Assembly (NCBI GenBank): GCA_036583965.1
Contig: JAZBQD010000030.1
Coordinates: 83,270,800 to 83,334,799 of the forward strand
DNA: 64,000 nt
Reading direction: 5' to 3'
DNA from: Prunella strophiata
Lineage: Eukaryota > Chordata > Aves > Passeriformes > Prunellidae
A program made the position numbers and the translations under genes. The notes beneath the pieces were generated by a model, which saw only the letters and a program-made list of their open reading frames with translations, did not search any database and was not told the DNA's origin. Numbering within the stretch: the first letter of the stretch is position 1; every line of letters starts with the position of its first letter. Below are positions 47,111 to 62,100 of the stretch, piece after piece.

Positions 47111-50100
47111 TATATCAGAAACCACTCTAAGTCATGGAGACATGCTTTAAAGCAAGCCACAGACACTGTATACACCACCCCCAGTCAAAATGTCATTGAC
47201 TAACTTGGTTAAGTTCAGAGAGCTTAAGATCAGAGTTGAAAATTTTATTTTTTTCTTTCAAGCTCTGTTCTGTTCTAAAACAACATTGTATTAAAGCACT
47301 TAACATTCCCTTCCATGCTGAAGGGAACCACCCTGTTCACTGCCTCCCTGTGTGGCTGCACTTCATGCTACGCAAATTTGCTCTTCCTTGTTTGCTTTGG
47401 AAACTCGTTGGCAGGAAGCCATCTCCAACTGTACAAGGCATCTGGAGCTCAGGCTTTGATTCAGTGATTTTGTCTCACACTACTCTGGATGAAAAGGGCA
47501 GCTCAGTCAAGCAGGTATTTTCTTCTTCAGTTCCCAGTGCCATGGCAGCAGCCTCCTCCTCTTGTTCAAAACATATCATTTAAAGATGCACTTTCAGATT
47601 TCTATGAGGAATGCAAAGGAGGAGACAGTTAAACTCACCTCCTTTACCAAACTCCATAAAAAAAAAACATAATGCAAAACACTCAAATAATGACATGCAG
47701 CAGCTGCACATTTTTTGGGTGGCACTCTTAATTTTTCATTCAATCTCTAGTAACTGAATCAAAATCAAAAATGCCAAGAATCTAGAAATCATGTTCTTTC
47801 AGAGCTTGCTGCTATCTATTTTTCTCAGCTGGGCTTCTAAAGGAAAAAAAAATCTGCAAATTTATTGTATTACATTGTTTGGTCCTGTGTATCCCCTTAT
47901 TTCTCACCTCCACTACACCACCCTCCAACCCACTAAATCTTAAATAATTTCATTATTTCAATCAAATTTGATATGAAGATCAAAACTGCAGTAATACTAA
48001 GACCCAACCAGTTTTTAGGGGACTAGCTTAACATGCAAAGGGAGAGATTGTTAAAAACACACTAACCAAGGAGAGGCCCCTGGCATTAGCTCAACCCATC
48101 AATCACAGGAAATTGCACCTGATAAATATTGTGAATAGCCCACCTCAGAGAAAAAACCTCAGATCACTGCATTCTACTTTATTAGACACCTGAGAATCCA
48201 GCCATGAGACACAAGTCCTCTGGCAAAGCATGCTTTACTGCTCCTCCTGCTGTGAGAGCTGCTCATTTGAAAACAAGCATTAGGAAAATTTCTCAATCCT
48301 TTCATCCATCCATGTGACTTCTTTGACCTCACTGAATTCCAGCATCTGCACTTATCCTTCACTCTTTCAGGCTCATTTCTTTACCTGATGCCAGCTGATA
48401 ATGGTTAGGCAGGTAGCAACCAGATAAGGCTCATTTCTTTCCCCAGCGCTTACCACTTATGAGGGACAAACCAGATAAAAAATATTCAACAGAACCTATG
48501 TTCACAAGTTCTGCACTCAGATATCCTATGTAAAGAAAAAGTGTTGTATGTTTTTATGGGTAGGTGGAGTCTTTCTCATTTAATGATTTGGATTTTCTTA
48601 CAGGATTTTTCTACATGAGCATGCCTTTCTGAGGACAATAATTAAATGTTAAGGAAAGCATTTCCTTAGCCTTTAGCTTTCCCCCATACATTTTTCATTA
48701 TTTCTGAGTACCTTACCTAAGAGTTGTTTCGTTACTATCTTCTATTCTCTTGCACATTCTTTGGCTGCTTTTCATGCCTGTTATTTACATTTTGACTTCA
48801 AACCAACCAATCTGTCCCGCTCTTAATTCTTGGGAAACTCCAGTGACACAGCTGAGCTTCCCATGCAAAGATTTAATTTCTGGGCAGCTCCTGGCTCACT
48901 GAGCCTCAGGAGTGCACCTACACTGGCAGTTCCAAAGTGTGCTTTTGGTGCTGATCTCCTGGCTATCTCCTCTACCCATGCTTTTCCTGTCATACCACTA
49001 TGGCCTCTAATGGTCATCCAGACCGTGGGACAAAGGTAGAACTAGTCCAAAGTAAAAATTCCTATCAATGCATCCTGTGTGGGGGTCATTTCCTGAGGAC
49101 CAACTGTTTTGTTCTACAAATGCATTTTAACACAACCTCTTCCAGGGATAGTACATACCACTGGATGCAAGAGGAGAAATTGTCCTCACATTTCCGAGGA
49201 GCATTTATATAATTTTAAAACACTAGAGTTTATAACTAACCCAGGTGTACCCTCAGCATATTTTCACTGTTCATTTGACTTGTTTGCTGTACATGAGGGT
49301 GAGTCTGCTGCTGCCTGAGCCCATTTTGTTACTACATCACTCTCCAAGTTCAAGGTAACTATTATAATAGTCAGATTTTAATCCAGCTGAATGGGATGCA
49401 GTCAGTCTTGGAAGGGTTAAGCTTTATTGCCTCCAGGGAAATAAAACATAGAAAGCAAAATACAGAGAAAGATTTCAAAACTGAGGTTAGTTCTGTGGCT
49501 TGGGAATGTAAAAATGGCACCCTTGTTCCCTGTATCAAATTGACTGGCTGAAGAAAAGGTTGGGCTGGGTTTTTTAGTCTGCTTGATCTTGCAGCAACTT
49601 GGATGATCACACATGCATAAAGTTACACAAAATAATTTAAAAAGGACTGTCAGAGGCCAAGCTGTGATAACTGGTACACTAAGTTACTGTTACACTTGTG
49701 ATACATTGAGACCTATTTTCTCCTGACTTCACTACTACTGATTCTGACACTCATTGAACTACAGTGATAACTAAGTAAATAAAATAAATTTCAGTAATTT
49801 CTCAGGGTATTCTTGGGTGTGGTGTTTTTATTATTTGTCACACAAATATTTGTGTGATATTTCTGTATAATGATATTTATGAAGTTACAATACTGAAGAC
49901 AAGATATGAAGAGACATCAGCATTCCTCAGTGATACTGCACATGAAAAAAACAAACTCCTAAAAGCACTTACTGTGGTCTCTTTTCTGAGGTTTGTTCTC
50001 TTTTATATGGAACCAGAGTCTGTAAATAACAATTCAGAATATCAAATTAATGACATTGAAAGGAATTACAGAGGCATCTGGGTTACACATTTATCTAACC

Positions 50101-53100
50101 ATATATGAGTTCCCCTTAAATGACACTTTACATTTTTGCAAATTGAATTAGACACAGTCTCATGGTGTACATTAGCAGGAATTAAATACTGAACTAGTTC
50201 CAGAGAAGCTACATTCACCACATGTCCCCCAAACCATTTTATTGATGAGGACGAAAACAGTTTATGTACGCTCAACAACAGCCATGCATCTTTATTAAGA
50301 TGAGTGAATTTTACACAAGAAATAAGTCACAATTACAGGAAACATGAATTCTCATCATTATCTGACCTTGTCAGCCTGACCTCCACAGGGGCCCACTGAG
50401 GTTAGCTCTGGGTTGCCACGGAGCTTCACATAATGTAAAACCTGGGGGGCAGAGAGATTTTTATTCATGGCTTCAATCACAATAGCACACAGCTATTGCC
50501 TGAGTGCCAGGAAGATTGCTGCAGGACAGAAACACTCACCACAGGTCCTTCTCCCCGCAGCTGTGCATGCTCAGTTTGGGGCTTGTGACAGCTTGGCATA
50601 GAGTTGTCATAATTAGTTTGCACTGACTTAGAGTATATGCTTTCTGTTGTGTTTTTTTTGTTGTTGTTTGGTTGCTCTAAGGGTGGTTTTGAGTTTGTTT
50701 GTTTTCCAGAAGTTATCTGAGTAGTCTATGTTTACAATCCTTAACATCTACCATGAAGCATGGAAGGGCAAGAAGAACACACCATCTGACCTACCCTCCT
50801 GCTTTTAACCTCTGGTCACATGCTTAGTATAACTGTGCTCCAAAGTTTAAAAAACTACAGTTTAATAAGACTGTGAATGACTGAAGTGAGTGCCTGCCTC
50901 CCAGCAGATGACAGCTATTAAGAGAAGGGTAGGGAATTTTTCCATGAAAAAAGGCCCTTGGATATAATCAATGCTCTTTATATTGAAACCCTCTGTTCCT
51001 CCATTCCCATTTATTTGTTTTGCATTGTTCTGGATTGTGAAGAGATGACCAGTGCAAGGAAATACTTAAGCTGGAAAAAGAAAGGGCACCGAGAAAAGGT
51101 GGTTTCAGTCAAGATGTGCTAGTCAAGGTATTACCTGAACTGAAAATGGAAAGTAACAAGAAGCATCTGGCATTTAATGTAGCCATAGAAAAATTGCTCC
51201 TGATGTAAATATCAAGACACACTGGTCAACTTCTTGTTCTAAATCGCAGATTACTGCCAAGCTGGCAAAGCTATATGGACTTCAATGACAACAAAACAGC
51301 ATGTGCCAGCATCCATTCACTTTGGTAGAGGTGTCTGACAAAAGTGGAAGTGCAGGCAGGAGAAATTACAGGCATGGTAGGAAAAAAGACTGATAGAGAA
51401 TAGAGATTTCTTCACCCTAGTCACTCCCTGCAAGACTACGAGAGCTTGAGGGCTTCCCAAGTGCAATAGCTTGTTCCTTTAATGGCACTTTTTCCTTCTA
51501 GTGTCTCAAATGTGGACATAAAATATTTGAATGAAGTGGGAATTCTGATAATGTCCTGTCAGACCTGTCTTAAAAGCAATGTGGTCAACACCCTGTTATT
51601 TATCTAAAGCAATTCAAATCAACAAAAGTCTGACAGCTTTTCCTTCCAAACCTTGTTAATGGGAAACTGCTCCAAATGAGAGCATTCATGCTACACTGCC
51701 TCTTACATGAACAGCTTTGAATTTTAAATGCTTTATTCTCCTTTGTATTCTTCCACATTGCAGCTAGCATCTTGCACAAAGCCATCTATATTTCTGCATT
51801 ACCAAACAGATCCTGAGTGATGTATTGGGAGAATAGTTAGTTTTGTCCACTCTTCTCAATGGATTAGGTTCATACACATCTCTCTTGGTAGCATTTCTCT
51901 ATAAATGTAGCTTTCTGAATGTTTTTTCCCCCTATCAGTTGACCACTCCTTCTGTATGTTTCTCTGTTCACTGAATCACCATGTCCATGACTATCAGTAA
52001 TGTACTACTTGTAGAACTATCAGTACTACTTTGAAGCCAGTGGTCCATGTGCACCCAAGAGGTGTAAAATAGGAGAAAAAGCAGAACCATTTTGCCTTAA
52101 GTATATGTAGTGGTTTCTCTGGACAACTATGTGAGTTGTGGTTCTCCCTGGATTTCTCCTGGGTCCTCAGCTGTCTCTGTTCTGTCCTGTCACTTTTCTT
52201 CTTATGTTTACAAGTGACAAACCACTGGTTTGCATAAGCCAGAAGCAGATCTGCTGCTGTAGCTGCATGAAGCTCTGAAGCTCTGCTGCTCCATGTGCTG
52301 CCTCCAGATTGAGTGCAGAACAAACACTGATAAAAGCTATTTCATAGAGCTTAGGCAGCAGACAGATGTAGCTCCCTGAGGTGCTTCCACCCCATCTTGT
52401 CCCCAGTGCTCATCACCCCCTCTCTGATGAGGCTGGTTAGCAGAAGAAAGCACCAAAATCTTCCTGATATATCAAGAAGAAGGGAGCTGCTGTGTGAGGG
52501 GCTGAGTTACATGACCAGGTTTCTGCTGAAGCACATGCACTGCTCAGCCATCTCAGTTTTGGGGCAGGTGACCTACAGCAAAGGAACTGAGGATGGAAGG
52601 AAGAAACAGCACTAATGTCACAGATGAGTGCCATGTACAAACATGAGGGCCCAGGGGCTCCAGCAGTAACCACATTTTTGTTTTAAACTCTCAGGCTGAT
52701 GGTACTCAAATACAATCTGGTGAATATAAATACACACTGAAGAAGATTAAGGACCCTTTGTGCAAGATGCTGTTACATTCATCACAGTGAGAGGTGGTCC
52801 CCATGCCAGGTTCCACCTAAGGAGCTAATTAGGAAACAGATGAAGACAAGAACTGGTGGGACAGGAAGATGATACAGCCCTGGTAGACTCTGTCACTAGT
52901 GACAGAGCAAGGACATCCATCCTCAGGGAGATCCATAATGAAAACAAGGAAAAAACTTCTTAGGAATTGTTCAACAAAACCTTGTCCACTATGATGTGTG
53001 GGTAGGATTAGGTTCAGAACATGAAAGGCAGAGTACCACCACTGGAGTACCACATAGAGAGCAGGCACAGATTAAAAGCAGACTTCTTGGAAACTTCCTT

Positions 53101-54952
53101 GACCAGAAGTATTTAACCACAATCCAGAATACTCCCTTTTTTGGTGAAGGCCAATATCCTGCTGTCCTTGAGACAGGCAGGTTGCTTGCAAAACTTGATC
53201 TTGTATCTGGGGTAGCCAATAAATTGAACAAAGATTTCTTTTTTTAAATTCTGCATGCATGTAACTCACTGGGTCACTAAACTGATTTTTAAAAATCACA
53301 TGCATTTTTTTTCAAGTGAAGGAAATGTTTTAAAACAAATATCATAAAATGAGTCAGTTTTACTATCAGATTTGCCACACTGGATTCTAGAAAGTTAACA
53401 AAGCTGTACTTTCAATTCTAAATATACTAGAATTGCTAATTCTATTCCAAATGCCATTTATGTTCACTCTTAATTTTTGACAAAAAGCTGGAGCAAAATT
53501 TTAAATATTCACTACACATACTATTATCTACATTACTAGTTTTCAAAATAATGGTGTATTTATAGGGATTCATATCTAACAGCAAATTCAACTATATCTT
53601 AGGAAATATGCATAAGCAGTCTTTTTGTACTAAAATAAGCAAGCAGAATGCAGGAACCAATCCTTAGAAGCCTACCAAAAGTATGCTAAATTGTCCAAAC
53701 TTGCAAACAATGGAGTATTACTAGAAATGGAAACACTTTTTACTACTGAAATATTTAAAAAGAACATTCTGCCACATGAGACACAGGCAATGAGGATGAA
53801 TGAGCTGTGTAACTGGACCTAGTGCACATCTATTCTGGATGGTTATTTTAAATGGAAACAGACAATTTAGACTAATTTTTCCATGGAATAAATCTATTAG
53901 CATTAATGGTCTTTTGACTTCTTGTACCAAACTCAAATTTGCCTGTATCTTTCAAAGACAGAACCATTTAACTACGGTTTTTAAGACTGTAAGCTGAGCT
54001 AGTAGCATTAGGAAGAATAGGTGTATAGGTACAAGTTGTCAGGGGTTTTTTCTTTTGAAAAGGAGGAACAAAGTGAACTTTCTTGAGTACAAGAAAAACA
54101 GGAACCATGAGAAAGCAAAGGAGGCCAGATGCTTGCAGCCTTCAGCAAGAAGCAAACTTCCCATGGCTAGGATTGAATTGATGAGGGTGAGTGAAGTGAC
54201 TATGGTACACAGTAAGTAAAACAAGGGAGCTAGAAGGAAGAAATGGAAGAGAAAAAAGACTTCTTAGGGAAGGCTGAATGTGTTCAGAGGTAGTAGCCAT
54301 GCCTGCAGCCCTTGAGGACCAGGATGCCAGTGCGGCAGAGATGCATATCTAAGGAACAGGGAAAGGCCCTTCCACTTTGGAACAAGGCCAAGCAAGCTCC
54401 TAGCCCAGGCTGAAACACAGAAATGGGTCTGCAGCTGGGCATATCCAAGGAAAGTTCTGTATTGAACACAATAGGGAGGATAAAGTAAGCATAATATGAG
54501 TTCTTCTTTCCCTAAGAAGAAAAATAACCTCAAAGCCAGATAACCAGTTACTGAATCTGAAACTTGCTAGGGCTGCAGAATGGATGCTGCTTTTGGGGTC
54601 TGCACTCACCTTCCTAGCAGTAGAGTCAGGAGGGAGGACTCTCAGAAAGAGGAATGATGGTTTTGAGTAAGTATCTTGCAGCTTGACTACAGGTCCTTCA
54701 ATCTGTCATACTGTGACTGGCTGATTTGGATGCTAATGATTCCGATATTTATAGGACTTTGTCCGAAATTTTCAGCAGCTTTGTCCAGCCTGTCACCAAA
54801 TTAAGAATTTGGGTTTGTAGCAGAAAGTATCTGTTAGTGTGGATGAGTATTTCATTTTTAATAAAGGTAACAGAAGCCCTTCAGTTAATGAACCCTTCTG
54901 GAACAGCCCTGCAACAGCGCCCCTCATCAATATGTTTGTTAGTGGGCAGTAT
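47111..54952. other. Non-coding sequence; no gene recognised
   Basis: About 7.8 kb of unique sequence. I looked for CR1, LTR, DNA-transposon and tRNA-like signatures and saw none convincing. Open frames are short (at most about 115 codons) and unrecognised. Confidence 0.4.
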
Positions 54953-55030
54953 TTCACAGAGTCACAGAATGTTTGGGGTTGGAAGGGACCCCTGGAAATA
55001 ATTTAGTCATTTGCTCCTTAGCAAAAGGAC
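54953..55030 (-). mobile_element. CR1 LINE 3' scrap (about 75 bp)
   Basis: TCACAGAGTCACAGAATGTT, then TGGGGTTGGAAGGGACCCCT, then GGAAATAATTTAGTC and TTGCTCCTTAGCAAAAGGA follow the reverse complement of a CR1 3' end (family: cacagaatcacagaatggttggggttggaagggacctctggagatcat). It is on the minus strand, 3' end at 54,953. Right limit is approximate. Confidence 0.85.
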
Positions 55031-56054
55031 TACAGGCTCTGCAGCAGTTCACTGGAGGCAACTAGAAACTCTGATGTTTCTTTCAATATAATGTGCTAAT
55101 AATTCTAACAGATTTTCCCAATTAACTAAAACCATTTCAGGGAACCCAGTGTTAAACTCCCATTTAGATAGCAGCAATGCCAGGTTTCTTCCACCTGCAC
55201 ATTTTTCTAGTCTTTTGAGGAAATTATGTCTGGAATAAAATTACCACATTAACTATAGTGCTACTTACCCATTGTCCTGCATCTTTTCCTATGCATGGCT
55301 TCTGTCACAGGAAGCATGACCAGTGATAAAAGACAGTTATAGCACAGCATTTATCCAAGGTAATTTTTGGCTGCAATTTTGCTTCCAAACATATAATCTG
55401 CATTCAGACACCTTGCACTGTTTTAAAGCAGACAAAATGGTTCAAGACTATGGAACTGCTAAATAGCTGTAGACAGGTCTAAAGTATATTGTTTTTAAGA
55501 AGCTCCTTGCTCAGAATGAAAAATGACACCAGTTATTCAAGTGTGAGCCAAAATAAATCCATTTTTAAATGGTGATGTCTCTCACTGAATAAAAATTGAA
55601 GGCCCATACTCTGACAACGGAGAACAGCCACCTACTTATGGCATGTCAGGACAGCAATAAGTGACTCACTCACCCACCTACATTTCAAGGACACCAGGGC
55701 CTGATGTCTCTATCACAAAGTTGTCACAACACTGAATTTAGACAAACAGTTTTTCCTACTGCCCACAGTCTGTACAGTACTTACCGCTTGCTCACTTTTC
55801 CAGGTCATCAATTCCTAAAATACCTCAAGGTGAAAATGAGTGGGAGTGACACTACACAAACACTTCCCTTATATTAGTAAGCCTGTACTAATATTTGCTT
55901 TAAAATCTGTTTGTTGATAAATGCTAATTAAATACCAGCTCAAAGCTTTATTTTGACCTTCTCCTGGGGTCTTTTGGACTTCCTTAATTTACAGGGCAAA
56001 CAACAAATCCTACCTAAAGTTTTCTGTAAGGTGAATAAAACCACCACTAGAGGG
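55031..56054. other. Non-coding sequence, nothing recognised
   Basis: Unique AT-rich sequence between a CR1 scrap and a poly(A) tract. Confidence 0.45.
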
Positions 56055-56094
<40 letters not shown>

Positions 56095-56101
56095 AGAGAG
56101 A
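56055..56101 (+). repeat. Poly(A)37 followed by (AG)5
   Basis: An uninterrupted run of 37 A (56,055-56,091) is followed by five AG-type dinucleotides. It is the longest homopolymer in the window. The sequence before it, ACCACCACTAGAGGG, matches no retroposon body that I know. Confidence 0.92.
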
Positions 56102-59100
56102 ATTTTATATAGTGGGAAGAAAGTGGAGAGAAATATCTGGAGCAGAGAGATGAGTTCCTGAGTTCCCAGCTGTGCCACAAGTTTTTGAGGATGTGAAAAT
56201 GAAGTACAGCAGTGGCTTTTTTGTGTGATGGTCAATGAGCTGCAAAGCATATTCTATCTACAAAGAGATTCAAGGACTGGTTTGTCCAACAAAAGATCAG
56301 CAAATGCTTCCTGAACTTTCTTTATTCTTTGAGAGGCAGGTATCTCCCAGGAGTTAGTGCACTACCTAATTCTGCTGAGTGTTACATGGACATGAGAATT
56401 AGGGTGAAAGTTGTCTGCAGGTAAGAAAAATTAGTTTCTTTGTTCACTGTGCTGACAAAGAAAATTAGGTGAAGAAGAGAATATAAATGAAAGACATAAA
56501 ACTCATGGGTTAAACAGAAGTGTGAAAGGACAGAAATTCAGCCTCAGAGGCCACTTGTATAATAATCAATAAAATATGCCAGGGCCCAATCTCTGCAGGC
56601 TATTAGGACAGTAGTATTCACTTTTGAAGAGTTAAACTGTCTCTTTCATAATCCCCTCCCAAAAATCTGGTACACATTATGCGCCAAACCATTGGCCAAA
56701 TATTGGCCTGAAAGACTGGTAAGTAGCACCAACCAAAACAATATTTGGGACCAAAAACTGAGCTAAAAATTAAGCATTCCAGATGATTATATGCCCACAG
56801 TTTATTTCTGCTTTGTTTTTAAGCATGGAGGAGTCAAGGAAGACAGACTTCTCTAGCAAGGATTGCATCAGTCAAACTGAGTCACATGATATTTACATAA
56901 CATATTCTCATGTAAGTTCCAGTTTCCCAGGAAAACCTCATCACTTCATGCACTCCTGCCAAAAGGCAGGATTTCAGGCCTGGCAGTCAGTGACTGCTAT
57001 GTCATGACATTAGATGAACCCCCAGTTTATGAAGCACTCTTTACTTTCTGGGTTCTTAGATCCTCACTCAGATGTTAAATCCTCACTTATACCAGCACAA
57101 GTGTAATCCCTCAGGCTCACTCTGCACAGCAGAACCAGAAGCTCCTCCATCCCTCTGACAGAGTGAGACATCTTTTCCATCCCAAATCAGCTCCCTTGTG
57201 GTGAATGGTTTCTTAGCACTGAAGCTGGAGGGTAACTCTTCAGCTCCAGTGACATTGTCTAAATTGTTGATCATTTCAGTACAAACAGGCAGCAGCAGTG
57301 GAACTGCAGCTGGAGTCTGGGTGCCTCCTCTTGCCACTCTCTCCCCCATAGCTTTGGAATCTGAAGAGGGATTCGGTGGTTTTCACTGGTTTTAGGCAGA
57401 GAACAAATAAGTGCTCTAGGATTTGAACCAGTTTGTTCTGTAAATGACAGGTGATGAAAACTAATAATCCTTAAATCCCCAAATACTCAAATTGTGTTAT
57501 TATTTGAGAATATCAGTTTTCATATAAATACTAAAGCAGGAATTTAGAATTGATTGCATTGAAAATAAGTTGTAACACTCCAAATACTAGATGACAAGTT
57601 AAAAAAGACCCAAATATGCTATTTTTCTTCTGTACATTATGAGAGCTTAGGGAACAAAAAGATTCACTTTTATATGCCTTGCATTAGCAGTCTGATACAA
57701 AAATGCTCATATCCAGGAAATAGGAAAATAATTTTCCAAGGGCAGGCCAGCAGGTACCAAAAAGTGTGTGGAGAACATGACAAAAAAGATCAGAGTACAC
57801 AGAATAAATGGTGGTGAGGTGAAATTTTAAAATATGGATGAGTTTGAGAGAAATTATAGAAGCCAAAGCAGGAGAGTGAGTGAGGAAGAGGGCAGAGAGC
57901 CACAGCCATAGGTAGGAGTTCTGGAGATATTCTTATTAACCTCTGAAGTTCAGAAAGACAAATTTATGCCAAGTGCTGCATGAAGGTAGCTCGGTGTTGA
58001 TAGGCTACATTTGGGCACAAGTGTTCATACTCCAGTTGCACATTAGACTGAGAAAACTCCACTTCTGCTGACAGAACTTGTTGCAGACCTTATGAGAAAA
58101 AAAAAAATCATTCTGTAAAGGAGCACTTTTGCTGATATGTCTTAATCCATACTAGAGGGTTCTGCTGGCACAGCTGTGCTGGCTGCAGATCACACTTCAG
58201 CACTCCCCTGATTGATGCACATACCTTGCAACAGTTTGTCATGCTGCTGGCCAAGGTCTGTGCTAGGAAAAAGGGAGTTAGAGGAGCAGGAAAGGAGGGT
58301 CAGAAAGAAGAAGAGCAGAGAGGTTTTCATGTTGTAACCAAGCAGAGAGTGAGTAATAGTGGATAAAAAAATCAACAAATCAAGAATAAACAGAATAAAC
58401 AGTACTCACCAGGGTTTGTTTTTTTAGAAAAAGTCTGGTTTTCATTGCTGTGTTAGCTATCTGGTGTTTTGTTGAAAGAGAATTATAAACTATATCCTTT
58501 CTTAATATGAAGTCATGGTAGTCTGTGAACTTGAAAGGCAGCCTGTGGCTGTTGAATGCACGGGTCTTTAAAAATTGTGGGCTAGTGCTTCATCATACAT
58601 AAAAATTGCTTTATTTTAATCAAAACATTGTGTTGCCATTGCAATTCTCCTCCACCCTGTAAATTTATTATGCTGGCTGCTCTTCAGGTTTCTCCTAACT
58701 ACTGTTGATACACCACCCTTTCACTGGCATTCCTTCTGGTTTCCCACATTTTATTTATTTAAAACATTAGTTATCTCAGGTCCACTGCTTTTCTTGCAAG
58801 CCAGGCCTACAGGAGCTTGAGATGCAGTATGAAATAATAGCCTTTCCTTAATGAATGTAACTAAATTACTACAAGAAAGCAATGGCCTACAGAAATCTCT
58901 CAGATTACAATATCATTACTACACACAGCAGATTACTACATCTCTGCACAACATCAGAAGTCACCCTGTACACTTGGCAGAGATTGTTCCAGTGTGTGTC
59001 CACACATATTGTTTATGCATACAATGGGTGCATGTGTGTGTGTTCATATTGTGCACACTATGGTGGGTGCTGCATATTATATATAGAGCCTATTTATGGT

Positions 59101-62100
59101 CACTCTCATTCAGGTGGGGATTAGTAGAGTTACCTGATAATATAAAAACACAGACAATAAAAACCTGTTTAAGTTAAGGCCAGTAGGGAAGAGTAAGTAG
59201 GGAAAGGAAAGAAACATGGATCACTGACACAGCTGACAAAGCAGAAGCAGCAAGTCCCAAGTCAATAAACCAGCACAGCACCATGGAAGCACTATTATGG
59301 GGAAGTGGTTGGAACTTTCAGCTTCTGGACAACAGGGTGGAAGGAATATCAATTTTTTCCACCACTGAGAGTTACTTCCAGATCAGAAGAAAGCCAGCAC
59401 TAACCCTCTGTTTTTCCAAACACAGCAAAAGCTAGCTGATTATAAAAAGCCTCCCCTCCCATTTTAATATACTGTCTTATATACAAGTCTTATACAGTCT
59501 TAATATTTACTGCATTAGTGAATGCTGAATTAGAAGTCATCTTTCAGCTGTTTCTGTGATATACATTCCCTGATATAATTGATGCTTAAATACACTCTAC
59601 TGTCATACAGCCTTGACTAGCTATTGCTTGCTACATCATGGAGAGGTCTACAGAACAGTCACTACACACAGAGGTTTATAACAGGAAAAAGACCCAAACA
59701 AACCACCAAAAACCAAATAATGAGTCTCTCTGAATCCTTATAGGTTTTTAATCTGTTGGGAAATTATAGGGAATTTGTAAGTTAGAATTGGTCTCTCTAC
59801 CCACTTCAGTAGAAGTCAGATCAGATCTATTCTAGCACTGCAGAAAACACCTGATTAGATAGTGGTTAAAAGCAAGTCTCCACTGAAGTTCATTCATTTT
59901 AGTAGGCCAAAAGGATGAGTTATTCTTATGGTCAGTAGCATATAATATAAACAGAGACAGTAAGTTTGACATACACCACAGTGTTCTTAAAGTATGTAGC
60001 AAACAACTGCATATTTGGATCTTGGCATTCAGGCATGAATTTTGACACAAGGATTAAAAACAGGACTAGTCAGAAGCTTGTGTTGCTCTACTACAAGTAA
60101 TTTTCTCCTCTGGACTATATTATTTTATAGATAGTCTGAACTAGTCCCAAAGCACTGCTTTACATGAAGTATTTTTCAGGCTGCAAATTACTAAAATACT
60201 GCATTTGCCAGTTTCTCTGGTGATACATTAAGAAGCTTACAAGCTTCCAGACCAGCTAGAATGGCCCCAGCTACTAAGATGAGTGCTGCAGAGTCAGGGA
60301 TCCCATACATCAGGGCATCCCTTGCTGCTGGGGCAAGTGGAAAAGCAGACTGGGCAACCCCCCCCCTTAAGCAATATCACAAGACTCCTGACAAACCCAG
60401 CAAGTACCACTGAAAATGCTGCCGCAATTTCCACAAAAGCTCTCCAGGCTACTAGATTTCCAACAAAGCAGTCAGGCTCAATGAACCAGATTTTTTTCCC
60501 AATCAGTTCTACTTACAGATGAGTTCCCCAAAGACAGAAAGTCACCCTTTCACTCTTCTGCGTTGAGGATTTTTTTCTTCCTTTTCTTTTCAAATCTGGT
60601 TGTTTACAGCCCATTTACACCATTTTGTACTAAGCCTGGCCATTCTGAGTCAGCTCTAGGCAAGAGACAATCAATCAGTGCTGCCCAAGACCTGCAGCAG
60701 ACTGAAAGCAGCACTCGCCTTCCCAGAAGGAATAAGAGCCTGCAGCTACTTCTTTGCATCTGAGCTGAATGGAAGTCTTGTTTTGCCCTGCAGAGTCACA
60801 AAATCCAGAGGCAAATCTGACTCTAGTGACTAGCCAGCAAGAAAACATTGGCTTGCACAACTTTCTCTTCAAGCAATCCTGACTAACAACCAAGTAGTAA
60901 AAGAGCCCCAGCTTGCCTTTGTTAATTCTCCAGGGAAGGCATAGCTCGCTCTCCTCAGACAAATTCTTGTAAAAACTCATTCAAGCATCTTCAATTAGCT
61001 TTTTTTGGGCTATGTTTTTTAAGAAATCTAGATATAGTAAAATATAAGCATGATGAGTCATTAAACATCTCTTAATTTGAAGAGACACCCAATATTCTGA
61101 GTCAGTATTTTCTTTCTAGAGAGATGTGAAACGTAACTCCATGCATACAGGAAATCCCACAGCAGCTCCTATACAAAGAGAATCACTTCCAAGTCCTTGG
61201 TGGTAAAAATTACCAGGATTTTAAAAAGTCATAGAATTTCTTTAAGAATCACAGTGTTTCCAAAAACACTAACTTAAGTCTTTTTATATTCTCTTCTTTA
61301 TTTTCTGCTTCTTTTTTCCAACCATGTCTTTTTGCCTTAGCAAGCTGAGATTGTTGCAAGATCCCATTATGCAAGGATATTCAGCTTTAAGAACAGCAAC
61401 AAATACTGTGAGACTCACCATGAAATAGCAAGAGTTGGCAGCTCCACAGTAAGGATATTAACTTTCATTTCCTCACAAACTGCAGTTTCTATAAATAGCA
61501 TCTGTCTGCTTTGACTCCTGCAGTTAATTACATAGGTTTTCCTGCATTTCCTCTTCTGCAGTGTCCCAGTGTATGAGTATGTTAGTTGATAGACTGAAGC
61601 AATGCTTATGGATTTCCCCCTGTAAATGCCTTGGACTTTAAAAAACAGCATTTCTGTGAGTGGGGAGGTTAAGTGGGTAAAGAGCTGTCTCTGATTTCCC
61701 ACTGCTTAATGGGACAACTTGCCACTGTGTATTATAATTTTTGGCTGGTGTGCCAGGGACAGCTGAGTGACCACAGGATTCTTACATGGCTGGGGTTTCT
61801 CCTGCACTCGTATTGTGAGTGCCCCATCCAATTCAACCTTGTCTTGTACAGCAGTGTTGGTTGTTCTGCTGTGGACTAGCTTGGGCAAGATATTAAGGAG
61901 CAAGTTTACTTTGCCTAGCTTTGCATACCACCAAGGAAACACCTTTCTCTGCACTAATCACTTATGATTTCTGCAGTCAGTGGAAAATAAAATGCTTTTT
62001 TGAGCATGGGCTTCACTAATCCATTTACCTACTGACACATTTTGGGATGCTCTTGGTGTCCTAGAAGTGGCAATCTTTCTCCACCAACTGTGGCAGCCCT

